Positions 13,600 through 26,574 of a stretch of 64,000 nucleotides of DNA are shown here, piece after piece (positions within the stretch are counted from its first letter, which is position 1; every line of letters starts with the position of its first letter). The notes beneath the pieces are model-generated. The model was not told the DNA's origin, ran no database searches, and saw only the letters and a list, made by a program, of their open reading frames with translations. Source of the stretch: Sclerurus mexicanus (Eukaryota > Chordata > Aves > Passeriformes > Furnariidae); assembly GCA_013396755.1 (NCBI GenBank), contig VWZF01006093.1:248001-312000 (forward strand), in the 5' to 3' direction. A program made the position numbers and the translations under genes.

Positions 13600-13735
13600 T
13601 TTTCTCTGCGGTATTGAGGGAATAATAGATTAAGTGACTTTCTCAAGGACACAGGAAATTTGTGGTAAAGCAGAAAAAGGAATTCCAGTATCATGAAACT
13701 CTAGACATCAGTGTTAATCACCAGACCACCAAAGC
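13600..13735 (+). mobile_element. MIR-like ancient SINE
   Basis: The order of blocks matches the core of MIR-type SINEs: 'agattaagtgact', then 'tcaaggacacaggaa', 'tttgtggtaaagca', 'ggaattccagtatc', and finally 'gtgttaatcaccagaccacca'. Such elements are shared across amniotes and are old, so the divergence seen here is expected. The assignment rests on recalled consensus features. Confidence 0.65.
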
Positions 13736-14345
13736 TCAGGCCTCAGGCACACTCTGCTGAGGGGAAAAAAAGTCAAGCTAAATGTTTCAAATTGAAACTG
13801 GTGGGACTTCCAGTCCCTTCCTTTAATCCCCAGCAGAGCTGCAGGGAACCTCGCGAATTGGCTGACGGCAAAAACAAAGGCTCTGAAAGACACAGTCGGG
13901 GGTGTCGCAGGGAACTGCCTCGTGTGGGCGGGGACAGCAAGGAGAGGACTTTGTGGACAGCACTGCACACTGTGCCAGCTTTCACATGTGCTGTCCGCAT
14001 GGGTCCTGGGTCAGTAAGGGACGAACACGTGAAAAATAAAGTAGTTGCAAACCTCTCTAATTGGACCTGCACTTGACATTGGCAGAGCACACCAGGTGAA
14101 ACAAAGACAAAAAAAATGAACCTGAAAGTGTAAGATGTCTTTTTTTTTAATTGCCTGTGCAGCCTGTGAATGTGGAGTGGGTGGCACAGGAGATACCTGG
14201 ACACTCTTACGTGGTTTCCAGCAGTGACAAGTGCAGTGGTCAAACAGACAAGTGTGGATGACAGAGGCAGCCAAATGCAGCACTGGCCAGGGGCTGTGGC
14301 AGGGAATTGCACCTCCCACTCTCTTACCACAGCTGGATGGATGGG
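13736..14345. other. GC- and CpG-richer segment with a GC box
   Basis: Against an AT-rich background this stretch is distinctly GC-richer. It has a cluster of CpG sites: seven between 13852 and 13930, three more to 14029. A GGGCGGGG box (Sp1-type) lies at 13926-13933. Long open frames on both strands (121 codons on +, 185 on -) follow from the lower stop-codon density; neither resembles a protein I know. It could be a regulatory element or an unrecognised repeat. Confidence 0.4.
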
Positions 14346-17300
14346 TAGGATGGATAAATCTCTATTTATCTAGGTTAGTATCTTTAGGTGGAGACAAAAA
14401 TGGAGAGACTGTTCAGACACACTAAGTTATCACAGGACAAGTGAGAAAAAGCAAGGGCATGTCCAGAGTCTTTTTTTATAGGGCATGGTCAGTCCATTTC
14501 ACAGTCTTACGATGACCAGTTATGTAATTAATGGTTAGCTTTAAAAATCTGTGGAATTTAATGCATATTCGTAATTATCGAAGCAGCTAATTTGTTACCA
14601 TTAGTGGGAGTGTTGCATATGTTTAAAATAAGCTGGGAATTTGTGTGGGGTTATTTTGGTTGGGGTTTTATGGTTGGTCGTTCTTTTTATTTAATGCTGC
14701 AGTAAATGGCTGAAATCCAATTGTCAGAAAGCTTGAGGTGAATGAATAGTAAACTCACTCTTCATAACATACTAGGAAATTCTGGCACTGATTAAATGGA
14801 GAGTTCTTCTATTTCACAGTGTTTCTTCAGAATTAATGGATAAGAATTTGCATGCAGAGGACTGCACTTTCTAGTGCTACTTGTTTTAGTCTAAGTGTAA
14901 AAATCTTTTCTGTTTATCCTTCTTTTTCTCCCAGAAAGCCTAATTTCTTGGAATTACTCTATTATAAAAAACGTTTCCTTTCATGTAGAGTCAAAATTAA
15001 AATTAGTCACTCATATTTGGGAGGAAAAAATGTACGCAAATGTTGCCTTCACTTACTAGAGAACAAGAGGAAAAATCTAAAATTAAAACAAAACGCTGAA
15101 AGTTGACCTCTTAAATTCTCATGTTTTTTCTTCAGATAAGAATTCATGTTTCAATGACATTTGTAAATGTGTAAACAGCTGAGTTTACCAGAGAATACGA
15201 AAGGAGCCATTAAAGTACCATGTTGTCCTACACATGTGAAATCTTCTAATGCCAAATTTGGCAAATACTCTAAATTTTCACAAGCCACAGTGTCATAAAG
15301 GTAATTCAAATTACAATATCTGGTCCATAGAAGGTTTTCTTTCATAGCATCTCCAGGGCAACACTGTTGCAAGATTTTAATGTGGATTTGGGGGAAAGTC
15401 ATAACAGGAATTTGAAAAATCCGCCCTGTAGTTCCTCATTAGTGTTCCAGTTTCTTCTTTCCTGGAAGACTTGTCTCCTATATATGCAGTGTCATGCTGG
15501 AATGCGTTTGTCTAGCTGATGTTTTAGTGCAAGAACTTTGCCAGATGGACTCTGATCAGCATTTCCCAACCCCATCCCCATCCCCACACTCCCTGCTTTC
15601 CCCCCCCATTCTGTTTTCTTTGAAAATAAACTTCCAAAGTGGAGACTCTGATTCAGCAGGGAAAATCAGTAGTTAAATTGGATATACTGTTTGGAAAGAA
15701 AGGATTATACCTAAGCTGAAATATTTTAGGGTGACATTCAACAGTCCAACTGGAAATACAGATAAAAGAATTAGAGAACACTGTAACACTTAAATTGCAT
15801 TTTGATAGTGTGGAGACTAATCAAAATATTAACAAGCTAAATACTCTCCCTTTACCATCAAAAGAGTTTGATGAAATCACAGTGAGAGAGATGGTCAAAA
15901 GGTTTTCTGAAATCCATCTCACTCATATAACACTGTCACCTGACAAATGTTAAATAACTTTTGTCAAGTCCAATTGCTAAAATGGAACAGAATAAAATCT
16001 CCAAGTTACACATTTTAATTTCAGTCACAAGATATAAAGTGACAGATTTAGCTGTACTTTAGTTTTTAGATGTGGTAGGTAAAAGCTGAAGGAAAAAAAT
16101 TATTTGATCTCAACACAGGTAAATACCTTGAAGAAAGACTTTGGCATCTGAATCCAGATCATATTTCATAGCTAGATCTTTCCTTCGGTCCTTTCAGTCA
16201 TAAACATAGGGATAGAAGACCTCAAATTCCATGGCTTTATTTGAATTTTAAAGCTTGGCACTATTGCTGACAGTCACCAGCACCAGATGTTCCTGAAGGC
16301 ATTCTTATTTGTTCTTAACTCTCTTGGTAGGAGCCATCTGCTTTCCAAATATCTCATCTAAAGAATGACTGTAATGTATATTTAATAATTAACTGGTAAT
16401 GAACTGGACTGAGCAACTTTATAATAGAGTAAGCATTTATAAATCTATTCTTTCTCTTACCTAACAGGATTTTAAATTTTTGGGATTTGCAAACCACAGA
16501 GTTTTCCCATGTATGATGGCTTTTGTGTACTGATATGACGCAAACTTACTTTTCTTTGACACTTTTCACCAATTCCTTAGACAAAGGCTATGAACCAAAA
16601 AATAAACTGAATATAGCTTAAAAATACTGCCATAAGTATATTCTAAACCAAAAGTATATTCAGTACAGAAAAAATGGCAGATAAATCTTGTAAATGGTAA
16701 CAATGGATCAGAGAGAAAAAGAATCACATTATATTTCAGTAAATTTGCCTCCTAAGTTTCCTCTGTACTCTTTCACACTTTCTTGAGTTTCACTCATTTT
16801 ATCAATGATAGAATAAAACCGCTCCTATTAATCATGTTTCTGTTCAAAGAAAATAACGGAAGTTTGCGGACTTTCTCATACAAATCTTGATCCCGATTTT
16901 TCCTCAGTTGATTACAAAAATTTTTTTTGCCTTTGATGTTAATTCATAGGGATTTTTTCCAGTACATATCACTGTTAAGACTCACTGATGAACTATGATT
17001 TATGGTTGAATGTCATCACCAAATTTGCAAACACGGATGTTCTTTTCTTTAGAATTGTTCTGAAAATCCCTTGAGAAGAGGAGAACTGTCTGGCCCTTCC
17101 ACTTCCAGTCTGAGCAGGAAGTTCAGGGGAACAAGAAAGCTAGAATAATACCAGAATATTTGTGCAAAGTTAAAGATGAATCTGGAGTGAAATCAAGTGT
17201 ATACTTTCTTCTTTTTCTTTTTTTAATTAAGCGTGTAATGCTTATCAGCAGATGATTTCATCCTGGTGCTTTGGTCACATCTTAGGGTTGCCGCAGAGAC

Positions 17301-20069
17301 CTTCTCTGTAATAAGAAAATTACTATTAATATATTCTGTCTTTATGGTCTACACAGAACAGAAACACCATGTGGATTTATTGTACCCTAAGAAGACCACC
17401 GAGAAGCTGAGCTTGGGAAACACAGCCAATTTCTGAACTCCCCAATGTGTTAGATTAGACACCCAAGCCACAGCACATACACTAATCCCTGTCATCTTCT
17501 TATTCTGTGCCCATCCTGGTCTCATGTCCCCAGCCCCTGCTGCTTTTAGAGTCAGGGTGGAGAGTACAGCTTTTGGTTACTAAGAAATACAGAGGCAAGA
17601 AAGGCACATTGTATGCCACGATTGTGTTTATACTGCCCCATATTCAGCCACATTTGACCAATAGATATATAAAGAAAAACAAAACCAGTGAAAATACTAA
17701 GGTACATAGCATCCCTCTTTTGTTTAACAGCACTAGTTGGTTTTGGTGTTTTTTTTTTATTTATTTAATTTTAAATTAAAAAGACCTTTCCATTGGCTTT
17801 TGGCTGACCTCAGATTTTATTTTATAACTAAATATTTTGTGTTTTGGGACTTCAGCCTTATGAAAGGACAAAAGTGCTCAAACTCCAGTATTGCCTTTGA
17901 ATTTTGTAGATTGGCAGATTTTTAAGGCTGTTTTACCTGCCTCAGCATGAAGGAAAACAGGGAGGATGAGTGAGAATGAATAACCATGAAGCTGAACTTC
18001 AGGGATGCACAATTTACCAGCTCTATAGCATAGGAAGAAGAAAATGTATGGAGTGAAATCAAGGTAGACTTGTGAACAAAGCAATAAAACAGTGGCACAT
18101 GAGGAGTTTCTCAGTGTGACATGCCTTTTTGCAAAGCTGGCTCTGAGAAGAGCTCTGCAACGGGCTCATCAAAATTCTGCAGTTACAGTCCACAAACAGA
18201 GCAGGACACACAGTGAATAAAGATCTTTATAAACAGTGAGTTTCAGGGGAAAAAAGCCAGGCTGCTTTGTTATAATCTGATGGTTCAGTCTTGAAAACCC
18301 TACTTCAGTAATATTCCTATGGGCTTCAATAGCATGATGGAGTTCTTAGGACTGTCTAAAGAAGAGTCAACTCTGCAGACTCATCAAAAACCCCCACCAG
18401 TTCAAATATAAAACATCTATTCACTTCTTTCACCCTGTTGCCTCAGTATGGCTAAACATGGGTATTGCTCTCTTCTTCTTTACTGAAAATATGAAAAGAC
18501 ATGTAGGACGATTTTGCATTGTATTATTTGCAATTTTTCAGTAAAGAAATAGAGTAGGACTTTTTTGTTCACAACTTGACAATAAAACACTAAATTTTTC
18601 AAAAGCTAACAGATTTTAGGACCTAAGAGGTACAGCTAGCCAGAACTCTTTCATAAATAGCTTCTGTAGAAACCCATATTCTGCATCTGAGCTGGAGCAT
18701 ATTTTCTAAAAGGAATCTAAGGTGAAATCTCAATCTTGCCTTCTCGTAAACAAAAAACAGTTAGAAGGAAGTGGAGAATTGAGTTTTGTCTTTTATTAGT
18801 TTGATTTCGTTTAATTCAGGGTAAAATCTAGCCTTAATAAGAGTTTATGAACATGAATGTGCACAATAAAATGCTAAATGCTCTACAACACTACTCTTTA
18901 AAAAAATTATTTCCTTACTACTAACATAAAACAGTTGCTCCAAAAAGTCCAATGCTGTCCTCCCTCCTGCTGTCCTCCTTTCTCTGGCAGCAACCCTCTT
19001 CTTTAGTTTCATCTGGATTTTATCGGAGTAAAGAACAGCAGTATCTGCTCCCGTGGACTGTGGATGAAATAAATTCAACAGGATAACTCATTAAGAAAAC
19101 AAGTCAAAAGGGATTTTTCTGTTTGTAGTGTGAGAGATGTTGACAGCAGCTAACCTTACAGCAAACTTGTTGCTTCTATGTAAACCTGTTCTCTTTCAGT
19201 TTTTTGGGACATGTTGCCAAAGAATTTTGGCAGAGTCTATATTTGCCACTGCTGATCCCTTTTAATGAGGTTTGTGGGTCATTTAAAAGCTGCAAAGCAA
19301 AGTGAGACTGCTTTTTGTGTTTTGCCAATTTCATTATGCTTTGGCTGGTAGTTAAGGGTCATTTCCAAAAGCCTAATAGACATTTTTATTAGGTTTCTAC
19401 AGGGGTACTGCTTACTTTTTTTTCCCTGGCAGATTTCCATATTCTCTGTGACTAATGCAACCTCTATTGGTTTTTGACAAGAGGAAAAATAGACAATTTT
19501 CTTCATTCCCCAAGAGAGAAGCTGTCAGCTACCAGAAGAATAAAGACTTCAGTGTTTACCTTTCCACTCAGCCCAATGAGTACATAGAGGCAACATGGAT
19601 TTTTAATGGCTAGAATGAAAGGATATGCAAAATGGCATGAATGGACTGAAAAAGTAAACAATTTGCATAGTTCTTCTTGTCAGTCCACCCTTTCTTCAGT
19701 GTCATTTCACTATGGAAACAAGTAAAGATCACTTTAAGATGTCTATTAGCATTTCAGGCAAACAGTCATTTTGGCTACTACAAGTTGGAAGGATGCTATG
19801 CCATCTGGATACACTAAAGTGAATGCCAGAGTGCTTCAGAATGCCTAGAGCGCCTGGTTATTTATTGCATTTAGGATTGACCTTATGTATGTATGTAGAT
19901 GGAATCACCCGTGGAACGAAAAGGGCCTTTTAGCTGAGTACAGAATGAAGAACGGTGTTGCTGGGAGCTACTCATCTGCTCAATGCCTGGCCTTAGGAAC
20001 TGGTTTGGATGTCAGGCTGATGTATTTGAGTGGGAAACTTCAGCTCCCTTATTCAAAGATAGCTCTGCC
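14346..20069. other. Intron 1 segment, no gene seen
   Basis: AT-rich sequence with short chance frames only. The one structural item is a C-rich run near 15565-15608, listed separately. Confidence 0.6.
15565..15585 (-). other. Potential G-quadruplex motif (minus strand)
   Basis: Four C-tracts of 3, 4, 4 and 4 bases at 15565, 15570, 15576 and 15582 are separated by two-base spacers. The minus strand therefore has four G-tracts with 2-nt loops. A further C-run follows near 15600-15607. Confidence 0.6.
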
Positions 20070-20413
20070 AGGAGGAGGCTCAGGGACGACCTTATTGCTC
20101 TGTACCGCTACCTGAAAGGAGGTTGGTCTCTTCTCCCAGGAGGCCAGCAGTAGGACAGGAGGGCACAGACTTAAGCTGTGGTTAAGCTTAAGCTTAAGGT
20201 TTAGGTTAGATATTAGAAAGAAATTTGTTATGGAGAGAGTAATCAGGAATTGTAATAGGCTGCCCAGAGAGTCATCATCCCTGGAGGTTTTTAACGCAAG
20301 ACTGAATGTAGCACGTAGTGCCATGGTCTAGTAAGCACGATGGTTGAATCAAAGGTTGGACTTGATGATCTCAGAGGTCTTTTGCAACCTGGTTAATTCT
20401 ATGATTCTATGAT
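20070..20413 (+). mobile_element. CR1 LINE 3' fragment
   Basis: It starts near 'aggaggctcagggacgacc' followed by 'tgtaccgctacctgaaagg' and proceeds through the standard CR1 3' blocks: 'ttagatattagaaagaaatt', 'ggctgcccagagag', 'atccctggagg', 'ggttggacttgatgatctc'. It ends in the characteristic 'ttctatgattctatgat' tail at 20413. The 5' end is truncated, as in most genomic CR1 copies. A small AAGCTT-rich expansion (about 20171-20200) lies inside. Confidence 0.92.
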
Positions 20414-20434
20414 ACTTTTTCCCTTTCACAGAAA

Positions 20435-21497
20435 GGGAGAGGGAGGATTTTCACAGGGTGTAATATTGCAGGGAGTGACATCAGATTGGTGACCTGTCAC
20501 TAGTGGTGTTCCACAGGGCTTCATGTTAGGCCCTGTGCTCTGCAAGATTTTAATAAATCACTTGGACAGAGGACTGGAGGGGATACTAAGCAAGTTTGCA
20601 GATGATACAAAACTAGGAGGAGCTGCGGACTCCCTCAAAGGCAGGGAGACCCTTCAGAAAGACCTTGACAAATTAGAGGACTGGGCAATCACCCAGTGGT
20701 TACATGAAATTCAATAAAGGAAAGTGACAGATTCTGCACCTGGGGTGGGGCAATCCTGCATGTACATACACCCTGGAGAATGAGATGCTGGAAGACAGTG
20801 CCACAGAAAGGGACATGGGAGTCCTGCTCAATGGCAAGTAAAATATGAGTCAGCAGTGCCCTGGCAGCCAGGAGGGCCAACCGTGTCCTGGGGGGCATCA
20901 GGCAAAGCATCACCAGCAGCTGGTCAAGGGAGGGGACTGTCCCACTCTGCTCTGCACTGGGGCAGCCTCACCTTGAATATTGTGTGCAGTTTTGGGCAGT
21001 GAAATATAAGAAAGGCATTAAGCTCTAAGAGAGTGTTCAAAGGAGGGCAATGAAAATCGTGAGGGGCCTTGAGGGGAAGCCAATGTGAGGAGCAGCTGAG
21101 GACACTTGATCTGTTCAGCCTGGAGAAGAGGAGACTGAGGGGAGACCTCATTGTAGTTACAACTTTATGGTGAGGGCAAGAGGAGCAGCAGGCACTGATC
21201 TCTTCTGTGTGGTCACCAGCGACAGGACCTCAGGGAGTGGCCTGAAGTTGCGTTAGGGGAGGTTTAGGTTGTATATTAGAAAAATGTTTTTCTGCCAGAG
21301 GATGGCTGGGCACTGGAACAGGCTCCCCAGAGCAGTGGTCACAGCACCAAGCCTGACAGAGTTCAAGAAGTGTTTGGATGATACTCTCCAGCACATGGTA
21401 TGACTCTTGGGGATGGTCCTGTTCAGGGTTAAGGGTTGTATTTGATGATGCTTGCGGGTCCCTTCCAACTCAGCATATTCTGTGCTTTTGTGATTCA
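20435..21497 (+). mobile_element. CR1 LINE fragment with part of the reverse transcriptase
   Basis: It begins in the reverse-transcriptase domain at 'gacctgtcactagtggtgttccacaggg', which encodes a VPQG-type motif followed by LGPVL. The catalytic motif FADD is encoded at 20595-20606, followed by TKLGGA. A frameshift near 20700 breaks the frame: the expected MKFNKGK run reads HEIQ and then a stop at 20715-20717. The rest continues through the C-terminal region ('gcagccaggagggccaaccg') and 3' UTR to 'cccttccaactcagcatattctgtgc...gtgattc'. It cannot make an active enzyme. Confidence 0.93.
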
Positions 21498-24400
21498 GAA
21501 TACTGGGATCCTTATTTAAACTCTGGGTTTTTGTCTTGAGCAGAATTTCTTGTTTTTATGTGTGCATCTCACCCTCACACTGCCCCCCACATTGGCAAGA
21601 GCATATGTGGTGATCTTACTCTGCAGGGTGCTCCTCCTGTGACTTAGACTCAGCTGGACTACCTGAGATATACTTTTTGCTTTTCTTGAAATGAAAAGTA
21701 ATTTTGGCATGTGTGTTCTTAGGGGACCAGATTCATTATTAAGGAGATGAAGCAGGACAGGGAGAGTATGATATTCTTTATTTACATTCTAGTGAGAGTA
21801 GAATTATTGTAAGGATTTGACCCTAGCAATTGCTGCATATGAATGAAAAGCAAAGGGTCAGAAGGCTTTCCCTTCTCATTGTTTCCCTAGCACAGTAGCA
21901 CATATGACACATTTATGGTCCAAGCAGCTGTAATGTGACCCAACCATTTTCTTCTCATTTGGATTGAGAGGATTTTGCATGGCACATGCTAACTCATGCC
22001 ACTCGTGTTTGGGATCCCCTGTGAGTTGGTGCCCATTTCTCCTCCTGCTAGCCTCTGCAGCGATCCATCCCTACCACTCAAAGATTAGTTCAACAGAAAA
22101 CAGAACTTTTCCTCCATTATCTTCATTTTCAGACAGGTTTTTCTCAGTGAACCTGTCTACAGTGCTGAGTCCTCTAGGCTCACTATGAGATAGTTCTATG
22201 TGTTCCTCAGGCACTGAAAGTGTAAAGTTGGGGTACATTTAAAGTTTCCAAGGGTCAAAACACTTCAACAATTATTCTTATACGTATATGTATTTAAAAT
22301 TCCTATATACATTCTCATATATGCTTCACATTTGCTGAGCTTCAAAAAGATTACAATTTAAAAACAAAACCTTGTTATACCAGCTTTCATTTAAAGGCCT
22401 CTAGAACATGTCTTGATTTGTCATACTTAATCATGTTTTTTCTCAGTCTTAGAGGTTGACACACATTTTTAAATACTCAAATTAACCACTTTTTAAAAGA
22501 GATAGATATTACTGAACTTATAATTTTAGCTCAATGGCTTAGATAAAATAACCCTGTAATTTCTCTCACCCTTTAATTTCTTTAACTTTTCATACATATT
22601 TAGCAAACAATAGTGTGTAAATTATTATGGAAATGATTTAAAATGAAAGATATTTCATGGATCATTTTCTTAACGTTGAGATTGTTATAACATCTAATAT
22701 ATTACAGAAACACAGCTAAAATTTTCTTAAATTGATTGGCTTATTAAGTTTGGGAACTCCTTGTGTTTTTCTCATGGTGTTTTAACACTCTAAGAGTACC
22801 AGCACACTGTGCAGGTGAGAAGCAAAACTCGCTCAAGCATCCTGGCCTCCGGTGAGGATTAGAAATGTCTTGATTTGTCTCCTCTGTTTTATTTTGACTA
22901 TCTAGCTCTCTCCAATATATATATATAGTATGAAGCTATGAGATTCCCTTGGGTACATTATCTATGTGTCCATGTTTGCTTCTTATATTTTAATGCAAGC
23001 ACTATTTTAACAACATTTAGTTTTGGCTGTCAGGATAGTTTGAATCTTATGGCAGAATGTGAGATAAGTCTATGCCATCTGAGTGTTTGGAGGCCAATTG
23101 GTTGATTCTCTGATAATTTTTTTTTGTAAATAGTGCAATGCATCCAGATTTTTTTTATTTTTTTTTTAATATAACTGAGCAGTGAAAGAATACTTTTCTT
23201 GAACTCAGTGCACCAGTCAGATTTCCCTTCCAGCCATTGTGTTAGTATTCCATACTTTCTATTGAGGGATCATATTTGTACTGGCACATTATTTGTGCAC
23301 TGTCATCACCATGGGACCATTAACCTACTGCTGTCATCTATACAGTCTGAAAGGAAGGACCTGCATGTGATGAGTCAGATAGGTTCCCATATGAACTACA
23401 GATTCCATGATTCATATTTCTCCTCTGCAAAATAAGAATAATTACTTCTTTTTTTTTTAATGAATAAATGGTGTTGCATGGGCAAATACCTTACAGAATG
23501 AGGGACAAGCAAGTAACACAGTCATAATTAGAAAGGGATAAGCCGATGGTACAGAAATAGATCTATTAGATGCATTTGGTTCTAAATAACATAAGGGAAT
23601 TTGGGTACATTTTTTTTTAAATAATACAGTATAGTTTGGCTGCAACTCTTTGACAAATAAAATATGAAACAGAAGTTTTAAAAAGCAATTCAATTTGCTT
23701 CAATGTTCCAAAAAAGAAGCATACAGATTTGTGGGTGGTTAGTTCCACAAAGACATTTATGCACTCTCCTGAATACTGACACTTACTTATGAAAGACACA
23801 CTAAAAAGAACAGCTTTGTCTGCATCAATGAAGGATTTTATGCTACCTTCACAACTTCAAATGTATATATAAGAGGTATGGTTCAGCAGCAAGAGTATTC
23901 AGTGGCTAAGCTGTCTAAATTTCTCCCACAGAAATAGAATTATTTCAGTTTTTTAACAGTGTAAAGAAACAAACCAAATTTTACATTAATGAAACTCCCA
24001 AGATTAAAAATCAGTTTTCTGCACCATTGTCCATGGAAGTGACTTTTAAATGTAACACTGTCATATTGCTCTGGGAGTGATTTTCTCCTAATGAGAATGA
24101 AAACCACATCCATGCTGAAGTATTTTGAGTATATGTCAGAGAAAGAAACAATTCTCAGGATCATCACTGTAGATCTGATGACTTACTAATGGTAGGGTTT
24201 AAGTAATTACTTTTTTAACAGTCTTTACATGTGGCCTCATGCCTCTGAATTGTGCTGTGCTCAGTACACTACAGTAGCATCTCTCGTTATTTTCCTGAGT
24301 ATTGGAAATTTTCCTGTGTTTCAGGCACTATCAGAGTTACGACACTGGGCTGTGAACTCAAGAGTGCTGTAATTTTGATATGAAATTCCTCCCCTCTGAG

Positions 24401-24984
24401 CAAGCAAATAGAAATAGTTTTCTGGTACAAAAAGCAGAGACATATCTGCTTCGAGAACCTCTGCTCCTCTCATTGCTGTAATACCCTAGTGTCTCTGGAC
24501 CATCGGCACCATTTCTGATTATTTTTAATTACTTTCTGCATTCTTCACAGAGTAAATCTAAATGTTTCAGAAAATACAAAGAGCAAGCCTTAGACAGAGC
24601 TGAATTAAAAAATGGCTTAAAGTTGATCTTATTTACCAGCCTTTGGCATTTGGAAAAATGTAATTGCTTTGAATCAAAATGCACCCCCTTGGTTTTAGAA
24701 AATTTTTATGAATGACCCACAACTTTAGTTTGAGCTTTTTATGAGAACTGATGATCCCTTTGAAAACCTTTTTTGTTTTCTAGATCTATTGAGTTTTTGA
24801 GAGCTTGTTTTGTAACAATGATTATTTTTACATACTCTTCTACTAAATACTTACTTCATTGTTCCTGGTTGTTATAAAAGTATGGCCAGTTTCAAATAAG
24901 AAACCTGAATAAAAGAACCATTGGGAACACTTAGAGCTCAGGATTTGTTTTATTCAAAAGTAAACATGAGTTAATCCCCTTTTT

Positions 24985-25075
24985 TTCCAAAGGAAACTAA
25001 GGCATGGCAATGTCAAATGAAGATAGTGGCACAGTAAGATCTAGACCACAGGAGTTTCTAATTTGTGCTGTGTCT
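24985..25075 (+). mobile_element. Possible MIR-like SINE fragment
   Basis: The run 'ggaaactaaggcatggcaa', followed by 'gtggcacagtaagatctagacc' and 'caggagtttc', resembles the 3' half of the MIR core in order and spacing. It is short and diverged, so the call is weak. Confidence 0.35.
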
Positions 25076-26549
25076 ATTCAGCTTGGCACTATAAAATGAA
25101 CATTTCCATCATGCCTGTTTATCTCAGAAAATCACATGCTATTTTTCAGTTTCCTTTCAGGGATGAGTGTGTCATGCAGTGATTGCTATTGACATGGGAG
25201 CCCCATGTCGCAGTTAACACCGCAGGATCACATTTTCTAACAGTTTAAATTAGAAGCTAGTTAAAATCACATCTATTTAAAATGAGAAAGGGGTTTGCAA
25301 AGCAAGCCAAAAATAAGCTGCAATTACCTCAGCTCTGTTATTATTTGATGGGACATCCAGAATAGGAAAGGGAGCCATACTATGTTTACCGCTCAGCTCC
25401 AGGCACTTGAACTGCATGGGCATAGACATATGAGGAGTGCAGAAACTTTATACAATCAGTGAAGAGAGGAGGGATCTGTGAACAGTGCAGATCAGCAATT
25501 CTGCAAGTTAGCCTTTACAGGCACCAGATTGTGCTGTCCCGGACAGGTGGTCTGAATAATAACTGGATCTGTGCTCTTTGCAGGTAGCCTGCCACATCTA
25601 TCACGTTTCTAATAACTTGATACTGGCTCTTGAAGCTGAGATGTCATCTAGTATTCTTTGAATACAGTAGAGGAAACACCGCAGAGATAGGAAAGTTAAG
25701 AAGTGTCCCACTTCCCCCATTTATATATTCTCCATACCACCTAAAGAGATTTCTGCTATCCTATTACCTTAAAAAAATACTTTAAGTCAGCTGAAGGTGA
25801 CAGTTAAATAAAGTCATTGTGTTAAAAAGAGATAACACATTTATAAATTTTATTGAATACATAAGTGAATTGAAAAGAAAATATACTAACCTGTGTGTTG
25901 TAAGGCTGCACCAGTCGGGGCTTCATCCCTGTGACTAGCTAACTTGCTTCCAGGATGGTGGTAACCATGGCATAAGTATTTTAGCAGGAGACATAATCTT
26001 GAGTAATATCAGCTGGGGGTCTCTGTTGGGAATCCCCGAGAGCTTCCCCCATGAGAGAGGCTTTTCGGGAGTGTGTCCTTCGAATATTTACTGGTGCTGC
26101 AATTTAATTTTGTAGCATTTTCCTCTTGAAGTCTTCTTTGAAGTCCAGGTTTTGAAACCTCATTTTCAAATTAATCCCTTGCCCTTCTAACTAAAAGAAT
26201 TATTCTCACTATTCTTCCCAGCTGAAATAAGAATATATTCCCTTCATTGAAGGTGTCTTTTTTTTGATTAGGTGCTATCGATTGATTGTGGCTAAGTAGT
26301 ATATAACTCCTTGCATGTGCAAGGACTAAACTTTCCTTTTTTTTCTTCACATCAGCCTTTTGTTGGCATATTGTAATGTGATATTTTTGTCTTTCATTGA
26401 GCTTTGTGTTTGTTGTCACACTAGTGAATTATGTTTTTGAACTAGGTGAGATGAAAATTTTCACTTTCATACATTGTAATTGATTCAGCAAACATTTTCA
26501 TTAAATAAGTTTATTTATATATATACATAGCATAATAATAGCCTATTTA

Positions 26550-26574
26550 AAGACTATATAAAATATATAGTCTT
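26550..26574. repeat. Perfect inverted repeat, 11-bp arms, 3-nt loop
   Basis: aagactatata and its exact reverse complement tatatagtctt are separated by three A residues. A further partial copy (gactatatag) follows immediately. Confidence 0.85.

Noticed and set aside
13773..14330. 185-codon open frame on the minus strand
   Set aside because: It lies in a GC-richer stretch where stops are rarer, overlaps a 121-codon + frame, has no recognisable domain and is low in charged-residue pattern. Treated as chance.
20523..20717. Intact small gene with reverse-transcriptase motif
   Set aside because: It is a 5'-truncated and frameshifted CR1 remnant. The ATG is not a real start but part of the RT motif region.
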